Assembly (NCBI GenBank): GCA_039621445.1
Contig: CP154956.1
Span: 17,303,562-17,367,561, forward strand
Source: Euglena gracilis
Taxonomy: Eukaryota; Euglenida; Euglenophyceae; Euglenales
Reading direction: 5' to 3'
DNA length: 64,000 nucleotides
The notes under the pieces: generated by a model
What the model was told of the DNA's origin: nothing
The model's input: the letters and a program-made list of their open reading frames with translations, nothing else
Database searches by the model: none
Program-made: the position numbers and the translations under genes
Shown here: in pieces, positions 22,957-33,182 of the stretch
Layout of the letters: every line of letters starts with the position of its first letter
How positions within the stretch are numbered: the first letter of the stretch is position 1

Positions 22957-24185
22957 TAGCATTCATTCTGGCGTACCTGGATTTTTCTTGCTTTTTTGAA
23001 AAAACAAAAGAAAAATAAAAATAACTTTCATAAAAAAAATATTTTTAGCTTCGTTTTTGAACAAGCTGCCAGCTACGCTAGCGTTTGGGTGGACAGGCAT
23101 TCCAAAAAAAAAACACACTGTAGGCAAAGGGGACAAAAAAAATGGTAAGTCCCAAAAACTTGCAAAAAAGTTCCATTACTACTGGTACTTTGTTTCACTT
23201 AACACTCACAGTTTCCGGGATGTTTTGCCATAATTTCTTGACACTTTTGCTAAAATTTTGTGTACCTTTTGGAAAATATTTGGGTTTTTTTGCCACAATT
23301 TTGAATATTTTTGCCCTTTTGAAAATAAAAAAGTTATCTTGTCAGAGATTTGGGACTCCGTGGTTTGAGGGACACTGATCCCACTTCCACACCATAAAAA
23401 CTGGGGATGCCCCCGGGTTTCTTGCAAAACGGGATTAGACCCCGGTACTACATATAGAAACCCCTGCCGTTTTTGCCAAAAAAAAATGTTGACAACACTG
23501 ACAAGAATTCCACTTGACCACTGAAAATGGAGAATTCTCAGGGGAAAAATGCAATTTTCAAAAACAAATTGCCCCTCTGCTCTTATTCTGAACAAGCTGC
23601 CAACCCAGGCAAACCTGGAAAAGACGTTGCCCCAAGGTTGATACTCCCAAATGAAGAGTAAGGGTACATGATAAAATAAAGAAGCTGTTGGAGAAAAGCA
23701 AAACTTGATGAAGGAACTGATGCACCTACAGGCAACGCCCCTGCCCCAACAAGGGAGCCTGGGCACCATTTGCAAGTGGGTTGATGTTTGCAAGGCAATG
23801 ATTGGCAAATGTCTGGTGGGCCAATTCCTAACTTTGAGTGACAAATGCCTAATTTGTTTGGGAAGCAAACTCTTAATTTTCAGGGGCAAATGCCGAATTT
23901 GAGTGTAATATCTAATTAGTTTTTTGGCAGCAAACTAGATAATTTTTGGTGGAAATTTCAAATTTTAGGTGGCAAACACCTAATTCTGTGGGTAAAATCA
24001 TAATTTGCAACCATTGCGCAAAATCCTTCTGATCATATTCTGATGTCTTCCCGAGGGGGGCAGAAGAGACAAGACTACATTTTTGGGACATGGCTGTGGA
24101 AAGATTCAAAGGGCGGACTTAACTTGTCGCCGGGCAGCCATCATGGGGGAGTCCAAAAATTTTCCCGCGGCATTTTCTCAATTAT
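22957..24185. other. Unassigned, includes inverted piece of the 16-kb element
   Basis: Positions about 23810-24000 are the complement of minirepeats in the element at 15837-17117. For example GGCCAATTCCTAACTTTGAG at 23819 is the complement of 16320-16340. The rest shows TTTTGCCA/TTTTGAC degenerate repeats (23200-23330) and no gene. Confidence 0.55.
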
Positions 24186-24480
24186 GGGGGGGTCGCTCAG
24201 CTCTTATCCCTTTATGGGTAAGAGCGAAGCTTACAACCGGGGAAAGGGGGGGTTTGCCCCCCCCCCCCGACCCTGAGTAGACCGTGAAAACCGCGGGGTA
24301 GGATTGGCCCGCCTCCCCCCCCTTCTTCTGACTCTGCCATTTCGCCCGGGGTCCAAAAAATCAATTTTTGGGTCAAAAAATAAATTTTTCGAAAATATCT
24401 CGAGAAAACGTACATTCTTTCCGGAAATGTCGGTGTACTGAAACGTAACCCTGGAGGCCCTCTATCGCCCCCCGCTCGTT
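24186..24480. repeat. Dispersed block with GCTCTTACCCATAAAGGGAT
   Basis: GGGTCGCTCAGCTCTTATCC through AAGCGAAGCTTAC is the complement of 39122-39170 inside the 2.9-kb element. The following text (TTTCGAAAATATCTCGAGAA and similar) resembles the 18.8-19.3 kb block. Confidence 0.7.
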
Positions 24481-24679
24481 GTTTTGGGCAATGATGAGCA
24501 TTTAATGAGCATTTTTCGACCCCCCCCCCGGCGCCTCGTTTTTGGCCTGAACCCCTTGGGGGTTGGGTCAAAACCGGGTTAAAGAAGTTAAAAAAAATCC
24601 AACAAATGGGTATGGGGTGTATGGGGGGTTAACATTACTGAAAAATTATTGAAAGTTACGGTAAATTGCAAGTGTGTTA

Positions 24680-25037
24680 CCCTCACCCCCCCCCCCCTAA
24701 TTGGCTAATTGGGGGGTCCTTAAGGGAGGTCCATTAGCCAATTAGGGGGGGGGGGTTAGCCCAATTGGCCAATGGACGTTCCCTTGGCCAACTTTGGCCA
24801 ATTTCGGCAAGGGCTCAGAAAACCTCCAAAAACGTCCGTTTTGAAAATGTTAAAAATTGCCGGATAAGAAAAAGTCATGACCAATCCAGAAATGCACAAA
24901 AAATTGACCAATTTTGCACACGTCAAAAATTATGGGGTCGGGGTCCTCGAGCCCCCCCTAATTGTCCCCCCCCCCTAATTGGCTAATGGGGGGTCTGAAG
25001 GAGCCGGCCATTAGCCAAATAGGGGGGGGGGTGAGGG
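24680..25037. mobile_element. TA-flanked element with TAATTGGCTAAT word
   Basis: The left end is TA (24678-24679), CCCTCACCCCCCCCCCCC-TAATTGGCTAAT. The right end is CATTAGCCAAATA-G run-GTGAGGG, then TA (25038-25039). The inverted repeat is about 30 bp. The word is repeated in both orientations inside. Length is 358 bp, with no open frame of interest. Confidence 0.8.
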
Positions 25038-25039
25038 TA

Positions 25040-26779
25040 TTTGTAAACTATAAACTACGCGAAATTTGCAATGCTAGTCTTTTCAGCCTTCCATTACGTG
25101 CAAGTACCATTAAGAGCTCAGCACCATTCAAAACCTGGTCAATTGCCCCCCCCCCCCCCGCAAAGTGTCCCCAAAGTGGCCAAAAATTTTCACAAATTTT
25201 GCTTTACCCCCCCAAAGTGGTCAGCACCATTGGAGTCGAAGGCCAAAATTTGACCCCCCCCAAAGTGTCCCCCCCCCTCCAGAGTGGCCATTTTGGGGCC
25301 CACGGCCGCCCGTAGGGCGGCGAGACGGTAGTGAGATACTCACAAACAATACCCCCAAATTGAAAAACGGAAGATTTTCGCCCCTTCCGACCCATGAGTT
25401 TTGGATTTGTTTGGCCGCCCGAAGGGCGGCGAGACGGTAGTGACCTCCAACAGCAATAACCAAAAGGTTCAATGAAAGTTGAGTTTTTAATGTAATAAAT
25501 TGAAAAGGCACAAAGAATGTGGTGAGAAAATTACACATTTTTCAAAAATTCTTTCTTTCCAAAACCTCGGGGGGGCGGCGGCCGCCCCCTCCCCCGACCC
25601 CCACTTCTACACCTATGCCGGTTCGGGCCGTTCGGGCTGCCCGAACCGGCGTTCTGAAACACGGCTTCACGCCCACCCACATTGGGGTTCTGGACACAGT
25701 TTTTGTATCAGCACCGGGGGGTCCCTCCCTCCCTCTCCCCCCTCTGTGTAACCCAGTGGTGAACTGTGTAACCAGTGAAGTTCACCACAAGAGCACTTTT
25801 TTTGGTGAAGTTCTGCCCTTCTGCAACCCCCCGTGATGGTCAGCAAAGAAGGGGTCCAAGGGGGGTGCGGTGAGGCCGAGCCGTCTGAAAAAATGTTGGG
25901 GCATTTTTGAAAGTGGGAAGGAAATTCTAGGCAGGGGGGGGGGTCGGGGGTCCATATTGTAGGGGGGCCCTTCCCCCTAAATGACACCCTGGCGCCCCAT
26001 GGCTGGGATCCAGTTGCAATGGGGAAGCACGCGGCACCACAAGAGCACTTTTTTTGGCCAAAAATGACATTTTGGGCAAATTTCGATAAAATTCCAGAGT
26101 CCAATCCAATCTTTTAGCAACCAATGCACGTCTCAAATCGGTGTAAGAGGAAAGGGATGGCATGGTCAAATAAATAGAAAGCTGCGTCCTCCTTAGTATT
26201 GTGTGGCCTTTCCTTTGGGTCCAATAAAAATAAAAGCGCACACGATGCTGCGTGCTCATCAATATGTTCCAGTCGATTGTGCCTTTTCATTCCCTCTTGA
26301 ACAGCATGAAATCAAGAGAGAGAAAAATGCCACAACCCACCCTTGACCTCCACACCAAGGCCGATTGCCCAAGGAATGTGTCACCCAAATGTTGATGGAT
26401 GTGACCTTCCAATGATTTTTGGACAGAGTGGTGAGTCCTCAAATTGGTCTCGTTCATTTGAACCCGTTGCAAACAAACATTTGGAAAAATTGAAGGAAGT
26501 TTGGCGGGTGCACGCGTGCCTGTTGCGATGCAGAGGGGTTGTAGGAAAGGAAGTACAAGTTGCATGCTTCGAGCCTCTTCCGAATTCAAAAGATATGCAT
26601 TCTAGGCTGGGTCACATGCCATGGTGACATTCAGAACCACAGCGGGCAACTTTTTTGTTTTTTTCATGACTCCGCAAGCCTATGAGCCTTGCTGCTCCCA
26701 TGATTGAGGCAGGTCCTTTCGGCAGGCCATTCTCACTCATCAAGAAGGTCATCTGCATGGCCACCGGCATCATGTCCTA
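25040..26779. other. Unassigned, with GGTGAAGTTCACC and AAAGTGGCC repeats
   Basis: Positions 25145-25320 contain the CCCCCAAAGTGKCC word family. Positions 25750-26100 share TGAAGTTCACC words and AAGAGCACTTTTTTTGGCCA...TTTCGATAAAATTCCA with the insertion at 41157-41592. Positions 26343-26590 are open on both strands but show no recognisable domain. Confidence 0.5.
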
Positions 26780-27535
26780 GAAGGCAATGGAGGATCTAAC
26801 CTCAAGCCAGACGGTCCAGAGGACAATTCCGAACCAAAGCTGAAGACTGACTTCCCCACAATCGGCATTCACAGATGTCTTTCTCAGAGGTGGCTGCGGG
26901 GAGCGAGCGTCGCATCGTTGGAGCACCTGGCGGTGATTCATGTGGATGGAGTTGCCTGAGGCGTTCTCGGATCACGGGGTTATTAGGGTCCTGCACGCCA
27001 TCGGATGTGAGCAGGTTGCATACTTTGGACCAGGCAGGATGCCGACCAGGCACTCCAACTTGGATACAAATTCTTCTTTTGTTACTTCTCCCTCTTTAGA
27101 GGCGGCCAATCTGGTGCATGGCCTCTTCTTTAAGTTTTGCGCTTCTTGGGGGAGAGAGGAGTCATGCCAGCTTTCCACCGTTGAACAGCCCAGGTACCCC
27201 CCCCCCTTATTGTCCCACCGACCTCTCCCCGGGAGGCCCGACCGGACAATAAGGGGGGGGGGACAATAAGGGGGTACCAAAGGAATTTTCATTGGCCGGG
27301 CCAAAAAATCCCCCGTCGGCCGGGGCCCAGGGACAATAAGGGGGGGGGGACAATAAGGGGGGGGGTGGTACTCTCGAGCTCGAGTTTGAATGATATGACC
27401 CAAACAAACCCAATGGCTTCCACCGCATCCCAAGGGAGCTTGCACCGCCTTTGGGAAGCACCAGAGGGCATGCAGTGATTCCCGGGTACCTTGGTCATTC
27501 AGGCGTTTCAAAAGCAGGGCATACACCTCAGCCAC
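26780..27535 (-). pseudogene. Retrotransposon N-terminal fragment
   Basis: Read on the minus strand, this contains SLHALWCFPKAVQAPL, then (after the insertion at 27197-27368) STVESWHDSSLPQ, SDGVQDPNNPVIRERLRQLH, and at the end SFGSELSSGPSGLR. These align in order with the region before the reverse transcriptase in the elements at 31.4-35.6 kb (SLHALWCMPKAVLAPL, VRERLRQMHP, SFGPESSAGPSGLR) and at 45.5-46.2 kb. Only the segment between leader and RT survives, with frameshifts, so it is a dead partial copy of a related but diverged family. Confidence 0.85.
27197..27368. mobile_element. TA-flanked element with TTATTGTC word, inserted in RT fragment
   Basis: The left end is TA (27195-27196), CCCCCCCCC-TTATTGTC. 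The right end is GACAATAA-GGGGGGGGGTGG, then TA (27369-27370). The word GACAATAA plus G run occurs repeatedly inside. Removing the element and one TA restores an uninterrupted minus-strand frame, REYLGCSTVESW, which aligns with RLYLTHPVFDSW of the related copy at 45.7 kb. This proves a 172-bp insertion that duplicated TA. Confidence 0.9.
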
Positions 27536-29340
27536 GGCGTGGATGCCCCACGAGGGATGAGGGTAATGGAACCCCCCCGGCAGTCATGTGCTACTTCATC
27601 CCAAGAAGGTTTCAAGCTGAGGCAAGGTCCGGTGAGTGGGTGGTGAGCGGTGTCTATTTCATCTGCTGATCATGTATCACACCAGTACCAGCATGTTATT
27701 GCGCGGAAACCTGATCCACCGGATCGTGGGCCTCTCCAGGGGGTCTTTCGAGGAGATTCAGGACGGTCCGGGATTTGACTCCACATCACCGCAAGGACAA
27801 GATATCCCCTCGCCCCTCTCGAGGTGTTTGTGTGCATTCGGGAGTTGAAGAATGGCTCCTGCAATTCTCAACCTGTCAGATGCTTGGGGGCCAGCAGTTT
27901 TTGGTTGGCAAGGCAAAAGGGGGACAAGGGCTTGGGAAGGTCGAGGAGGACTTTTTCAAGAAGGGAAGGCTCTGCGAGGTGGTTTTTTGGATGAGTGGGG
28001 AAATGGGTCAAGCAGTTTTTGCTTTTTTTTTCAAACAGAAGAGCACAAATAAATTGGGATCAGAGAAGTTTGTAATGCTTGGGGCGTTGGGGGCTGCAGT
28101 GGAATCAAGTGAGACCATAATTTTTTCCACTGTTACGTGTGTTGGGTGTATGCTGGGCCCTGAAGCTGGGTGCAAGATGTTCATTCCCACATTTTTTTGT
28201 GCATCACCCAAAATGGGACCAACAGATGAACTGAATTTTCCACTAGATTTCTTCACCCAGACCAACCTCTTTGGGGGAATACGGTGCCTTCCATCCCAAA
28301 ACCCGTCGGTGGTCGAAGCCCCTGAAAATCACTCACACCAGCTGCAAAGCCTTCCATTCTTTCCTTCTGCGTGCGGGCATCGCCAATCCACCCCCTCCGC
28401 AGCAGAGATCCCATTACCAGCCGAGCCGCTCACACGCCTCGCGGCCCTCCATGCCCCGGGCCCAGGGAAATGTCTCCTTTGGCCCTCGCCACAAGGAGAA
28501 CCTCCTCGTGACTCCCTGTGCGCTCACAGGTCAGCGGTAGCTATACTGAGATTCTGTACAAAGAGATGTTCGGTGTCACGGGCAGAGGCCAGTGGGAAAT
28601 GAGCGAGGCTCATCTTCAATTATATATAGCGGGGGGACGTGTGTGTCCTTGTGTTGCCTTCCTTGGCGTGTTTGTGTCCTGTTTGGGAACGAAACTGTTA
28701 CGGATGTCTGCTGGTGAGTGTCCAAAATTATGATGGGGTATCACAAAGGTTTTTTTGTGTTTGTCACCTTGCATGCTGGAAGGATGCCAATTTTGGGTAT
28801 ATTCTCAGCAGAACTGAGACTTGTTGGTACAGCCAGTGGTCTCATGTCTGTCAACCACAAACAGAAACGGGAAAAGATTTCTGGCAGATTTGAGACAACA
28901 GATCGTGAAGATGGCAGCTTCCTTCACGGTGGGTAGCACAGCTTCACCCAAACCGTGCCCCGGGCCCAGGGAAACGTCTCTTTTGGCCCTCGCCACAAAG
29001 AGGAACCCCCTTGTGACTCCCTGTGCCGCCACAGGTCGCGGGTAGATTATACTGTGGGTGTAATGTACAAAAGAGCTACTGAGTGATACTTGTTGAGAGT
29101 GTGGAGGTCAGTGGTTAGCGGAAGATGAGCAAAGGTCGCCTTCAATATATATTGGGCGGGGAGGGGGGCGTTTGTACCGCTTTTGCCACAGGATGGCGTG
29201 TTTGTGTCGGGTTTTGGCTTTTGTTGTGCTTTGCTTCTCTGCGCGTCTATGTGACCCATTGATTTGTCTTTGGCTCGGTGTGTGACTCTGCTCAGGGGGT
29301 AGTTAGGGGTTAAAAACGTGTTCAGCCCGCCAAATGATGA
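27536..29340. other. Unassigned, with a roughly 95-bp direct duplication
   Basis: CCCGGGCCCAGGGAAA and the following 90 bp (GTCTC.TTTGGCCCTCGCC, GTGACTCCCTGTGC.G.CACAGGT) occur at about 28456-28545 and 28959-29050. Each is followed by a diverged ATATATA / GGGCG block. A 275-codon + frame at 27775-28602 crosses the first copy but shows no recognisable domain, and I do not call it a gene. Confidence 0.5.
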
Positions 29341-29495
29341 ACACGTTTTCAATGAGGGCATCTGTGGCAATGACACGTTTTCAATGAAGGCATCTGTGGT
29401 TAGGCACGTTTTCAATTAGGGCATCTGTGGCAATGACACGTTTTCGATTAAGGCATCCGTGTTCAGGCACGTTTTCAATGAGGGCATCTGTGGCA
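29341..29495 (+). repeat. ACACGTTTTCAATGAGGGCA minisatellite, left array
   Basis: Units of about 30-31 bp (ACACGTTTTCAATGAGGGCA then TCTGTGGCAATG or TCTGTGGTTAGGC) repeat about five times. The same array resumes at 30236-30352 after the insert at 29.5-30.2 kb, and a lone unit lies at 43902-43933. Confidence 0.9.
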
Positions 29496-29648
29496 ACCCT
29501 GAGTAAAAAGCAAAAAACGCTGTCACGAAAAATCGGCGGGCGGTTGCGAGGCCGGGTGGTCCTCAACGAGTGAGGCGGGTCGGGGGCACTCTACAACACA
29601 ACAGAAGGCTAGGTTGCCTTGGAGCACAACGACACGGAGTGGCGGACA

Positions 29649-30202
29649 TCACGGAACACGACACGCTTTACACAAAAAAGAGCCATACTTTGGTGGCCGC
29701 CGCAAATCTTGGCAATGAAAATGATACGCCAAACCACAGGCGTCACACACAACTTTGTTCAGCTCCACACAATTTGGATTTTTGGGAATGGCAAAGAAGA
29801 AAAGAGGTTGCCGAACAATTCCCTGAAACGAACAAAGTTCCCGACTGCTGCTCACGTTGAGCCACACATTGTTCAATGGCGCTCGCCTCATCGAACAACA
29901 GGCTGGGTTCCAGCTCCCATCCCGTCCAGGCAACAAAGAAAGCATCCAGCTCAGGATAAGAGGCTTGCCGATGTTTGACACAGTTTGGCAAACTACAAAC
30001 AGTTGGCAACAGCAGCAAGCTCTGCACCTACGGAGCCGGACTTTTTCTTTGTGTTGCCCTGTGCCAGCAAGGTGCCATGAAGGGGGTCAACCTTCGGCTT
30101 CTTGGCATCTTGCTGGTATACCGCAAGAGCAGCCAGGAACAGTTCCGTCCTAGGGGGTGGTGGCAAAAGACCATTCACAAAGTTAGCCGTGTGTTTCGCC
30201 AT
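29649..30202 (-). pseudogene. PHD-like zinc-finger protein fragment, frameshifted
   Basis: From an ATG at 30202 the minus strand is open as MAKHTANFVNGLLPPPPRTE and on for about 70 residues. It shifts frame near 30000 to a stretch with SYPELDAFFVAWTGWELEP, and shifts again to end in CDACGLAYHFHC...FLCKAC (29650-29740). The last part has the spacing C-x2-C-x5-H-x2-C-x13-C-x2-C, matching the second half of a PHD finger. The first zinc ligands are not clear. The piece interrupts a minisatellite, so it arrived as an insert. The function is unknown: decayed transposon protein or processed host gene. Confidence 0.5.
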
Positions 30203-30235
30203 AGTGGGAGGGCTGCGGAAAAAGGGGGGGGGGTG

Positions 30236-30352
30236 ACACGTTTTCAATGAGGGCATCTGTGGCAATGACACGTTTTCAATGAAGGCATCTGTGGTTAGGC
30301 ACGTTTTCAATGAGGGCATCTGTGGCAATGACACGTTTTCGATTAAGGCTGT
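30236..30352 (+). repeat. ACACGTTTTCAATGAGGGCA minisatellite, right array
   Basis: Four units of the array seen at 29341-29495, ending at GATTAAGGCTG, where the AGGCTGTGTTTATA terminal-type sequence begins. Confidence 0.9.
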
Positions 30353-30480
30353 GTTTATAGCAACATGGCTTTGGTCAAAGTCTGTGTTTCTAAACACAGA
30401 CTTTGACGTGCCGAAGTCCGTGTTTTGAAACACAGACTTTGACCTAAGTCTGTGTTTCTAAACACGGACTCCGACCAAGA
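30346..30480. repeat. AGGCTGTGTTTATA end sequence and GTCTGTGTTT foldback
   Basis: AGGCTGTGTTTATAGCAACA and the next 25 bp are the complement of 43785-43829 and 43284-43329. After it, AAGTCTGTGTTTCTAAACAC and its complements repeat four times to make nested hairpins. Confidence 0.75.
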
Positions 30481-30534
30481 AAACTGTGTTCACAGTATTT
30501 GGACCCTGAAACGTCCCAATGATGCAGAAATAAA

Positions 30535-30960
30535 GGACTTTGGGGGGGTCAATTTTTGGGCTTTGGCACCTTCGGCGCCAAGAGAAAATGGCCACTTTGA
30601 GGGGGGGACAAATTTGCCAAAACGGCCATTGTGAGGGAGGGGACACTTTGGGGGGGGTCAATTTTTGGGCTTTGGCGCCTTCGGCGCCAAGGCCACTTTG
30701 AGTGGGGGGGAACAAATCTGCCAAAACGGCCATTGTGAGGGAGGGGACACTTTGGGGGGGGTAAATTGTTGGGCTTAGCGCCAAGAGAAAATGACCACTT
30801 TGAGGGGGAGGAACAAATTTGCCAAAACAGCAGGGAAGGGACACTTTGGGGGTGTCAATTTTGGGGCTTAGGCTCATTCCGCGCCAAGAGGAAATGACCA
30901 CTTTGAGGGGGGGGGGGGGCAAATTTGCCAAAATTTTTGACCACTCTGAGGGGGGCACTT
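30535..30960 (+). repeat. Four tandem units of about 107 bp
   Basis: Each unit runs GACACTTTGGGGGGG, TCAATTTTTGGGCTT, a small GGCGCCTTCGGCGCC hairpin (eroded in later units), AAAATGGCCACTTTGAGGGG, then CAAATTTGCCAAAACGGCC. G-rich and C-rich strands alternate with open frames on the minus strand only. Confidence 0.85.
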
Positions 30961-31334
30961 TGAGGGGGGTGAGGGTGCTTTTTTTGTCCCAAGTGGCCTA
31001 GAGGGTGGCTCCCCAAAAATATCACCATACGAGGTTAGGTTAGGTAACATCTTTGCTCGTCAACTTTTGGGAGCCTACCAAAGAACTCTTGGATCGTGGG
31101 TGCAGCGCCCACATCATTCTCATCAACGTTGCAAAGTGAAGCACGCAAAATGGGGTATGTAAAAGGAAGCAGACGATGTAATCTTGTGTCAATCTTGTGT
31201 CATCTTTCACATATGTTCCCATGTTTAAAGGTAATGTTACCAATATTTCGAAAGGATTCTAGTTCGGAAGACCACAAACGGTGGCCAAAAGCTGCCTGGC
31301 GGCCACATATTCTTATTATGAGGTTCAACCGGGG
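30961..31334. other. Unassigned spacer
   Basis: Short unique-looking stretch between the 107-bp tandem units and the 66-bp inverted repeat. No gene seen. Confidence 0.4.
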
Positions 31335-31400
31335 AACGGTGGTGGGGCGAGCCGAGTCCACCGACCAGTGGCACAGCCTACTGGATTTGAGTGTTCAGGG
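31335..31400 (+). repeat. 66-bp inverted repeat, left arm
   Basis: Begins AACGGTGGTGGGGCGAGCCG and ends GATTTGAGTGTTCAGGG. It is the complement of 35609-35674, with only slight differences if any. The two arms closely bracket retrotransposon copy 1. Confidence 0.9.
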
Positions 31401-31751
31401 GGAGGGATTTGAGTGTTCAGGGAAATAGACACTTTCTGAGTGTCTATTTTTTTTCGTTCGCATATCATGTCGGACAACTGAAAGCCCCTGGTGGGGTTCA
31501 AGCTTTGAACTACCTGAAGTTCCAACCTACAATTCAAGTCATTGAAGTATTGAAGTCATTGAAGTCTTGACTGCAGCACAAGCCCGACACAGAAGTACAA
31601 GTCCGAACGAAGTACAATACAGTGAAGACAACTACTGGCGTGGCTCATCACCTTGCGGTTGTTGCAGCAGTACAACATCATCTGCTACACCAGTTGGCTG
31701 GAAGTATTATCCCTGTTTCATTATACTTTGCTGTACCACCTGTGCTGTAAC

Positions 31752-32231
31752 ATGGCGTTCACTGTTCCAACCCGCACTATGGCCCCAGGGCCTTACAAAC
31801 ATTTCACAGAGTTGGCCCCAGGGCCCCAGACTTTTGCCATGATGCTCCCAGATTCTGCCCCAGGGCTCAACACATTTCAAGCCAAAACTGGCACAGAAAA
31901 GTTTTTCAGAGATGTTGCCCCAGGGCCCAAGGCTTCAGCCATGATGCTGTCAAATATTGCCCCGGGGCTCAACACATTTCAAGCCAAAACTGGCACAGAA
32001 AAGTTTTTCACAGATGTGGCCCCAGGGCCGAAGGCTTCAGCCATGATGCTGTCAAATTTTGCCCCAGGGCTCAGCAGATTTCCAGCCAAAACAGCGCGGC
32101 GTTTCCACCTTCGGGGAAGAGGCGGGCTACTTTCCTGCGGCGACGTAGAACAAAACCCTGGCCCACGGACAGCCAACAAACAGAGGCCGCCAAACACGAA
32201 GGCAAGGTGCTGCTCTTGCACGGCCGACTGA
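31752..32231 (+). pseudogene. Retrotransposon leader protein with 2A motif (copy 1)
   Basis: The frame is open from 31653. The ATG at 31752 (MAFTVPTRTMAPGP) is a plausible start. About three 34-residue repeats follow, built on APGPKASAMMLSN and APGLNTFQAKTGTEKFF. Next comes LLSCGDVEQNPGP at 32127-32165, which fits the canonical 2A motif D-V/I-E-x-N-P-G-P. In 2A peptides the ribosome skips the Gly-Pro bond, releasing the leader from the downstream protein. After the 2A the frame is lost by a 5-base difference from copy 2 near 32173, giving a stop at 32229-32231. Repeats before the 2A might act in targeting or nucleic-acid binding; this is inference. Confidence 0.85.
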
Positions 32232-32262
32232 AAATGGGACCAACCTGGACCCGGACTTATCG

Positions 32263-33169
32263 GTGGCCATTGAATTGGATGACCCATTGCCTGCCCCTGC
32301 GGCGCCCACGTCAGCCCCGGTTACAGCAGCGACGGCAGCCATGGAAACAGATGACTCACCCCAGCCATTTCTGCCGGGCTGCAGAAGGCCTGGGACCCCC
32401 TTCTCACAACGCTGTCCGACGCTCGAACCAACCTGGGATGACATCGCACACGACCTCGGGGGCACGGTCTCACACATCCCTCGTGGCGCCGTACAGGCGG
32501 CTCTCAACTCTACACCTCTCTTCTGAAGGACTACAACAGACACCCTTCATGGGAGTCCTTACACGCACTCTGGTGCATGCCCAAGCAGTGCTGGCGCCAT
32601 TGCCACGCGCTGGCAGGAATCACTGAGCTCAGTTGGAAACGGCCATCAGTACGAGGGCACGAGCCTACCTTACACAGCCGGCCGCCGTCTCCTGGCAGAA
32701 TTCAAAAAAGCCGGCCGTAAACCCAGCCTCCTCTGTATCCACCCGATCCTCCGCAAACCGAGCGGAGGAGGTCCAGACAGAACGGTTTATCCGTCGGATG
32801 GAGACGCTGGTGGCGAGAGGAGCCGTGGGCAAGGCATGCCAGTTACTTCTCTGCGAAGGACTCCAGGATGCGGCTCACCCCGCTGTGCGGGAGAGATTAC
32901 GCTGAATGCACCCGACAGAGGAAGAACCAGGAAGGGGCCCTCCCACAAGGTTAAAACCACCCTCCCGTTGCGAGGACTTGGCGGATGACCGCCGCATGGT
33001 GAAACAGGCAGTACGGAGCTTCGGCCCTGAATCATCTGCAGGCCCTTCAGGACTGCGACCTGAACACCTGAAGTCCCTCCTCAGTGATGAAGCTGGCAGC
33101 TTTGCAGAAGACCTCCTGGACGAGTTGACAGAATTTGTCTTCGGTTGTGTAATGAAAGGGAATCCCTGA
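32263..33169 (+). pseudogene. Retrotransposon N-terminal conserved region (copy 1)
   Basis: Three frames joined by frameshifts. The first (32263-32526) holds WDDIAHDLGGTVSHIPRGAV. The middle (32540-32905) holds ESLHALWCMPKAVLA-like text and SLVARGAVGKACQLL-like text (METLVARGAVGKACQLL). The last (32906-33169) holds SFGPESSAGPSGLRPEHLKS. The GPSGLRPEHLK block typically precedes the RT domain in this broad group of non-LTR RTs. The same blocks are recognisable in the fragments at 26.8-27.5 and 45.4-46.2 kb. Confidence 0.85.
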
Positions 33170-33182
33170 TGGACCAGCGCAA

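Noticed and set aside
27775-28602. 275-codon + frame
   Set aside because: Longest frame outside repeats and transposons, but it shows no domain or motif and crosses a roughly 95-bp direct repeat that recurs at 28959-29050 out of context.
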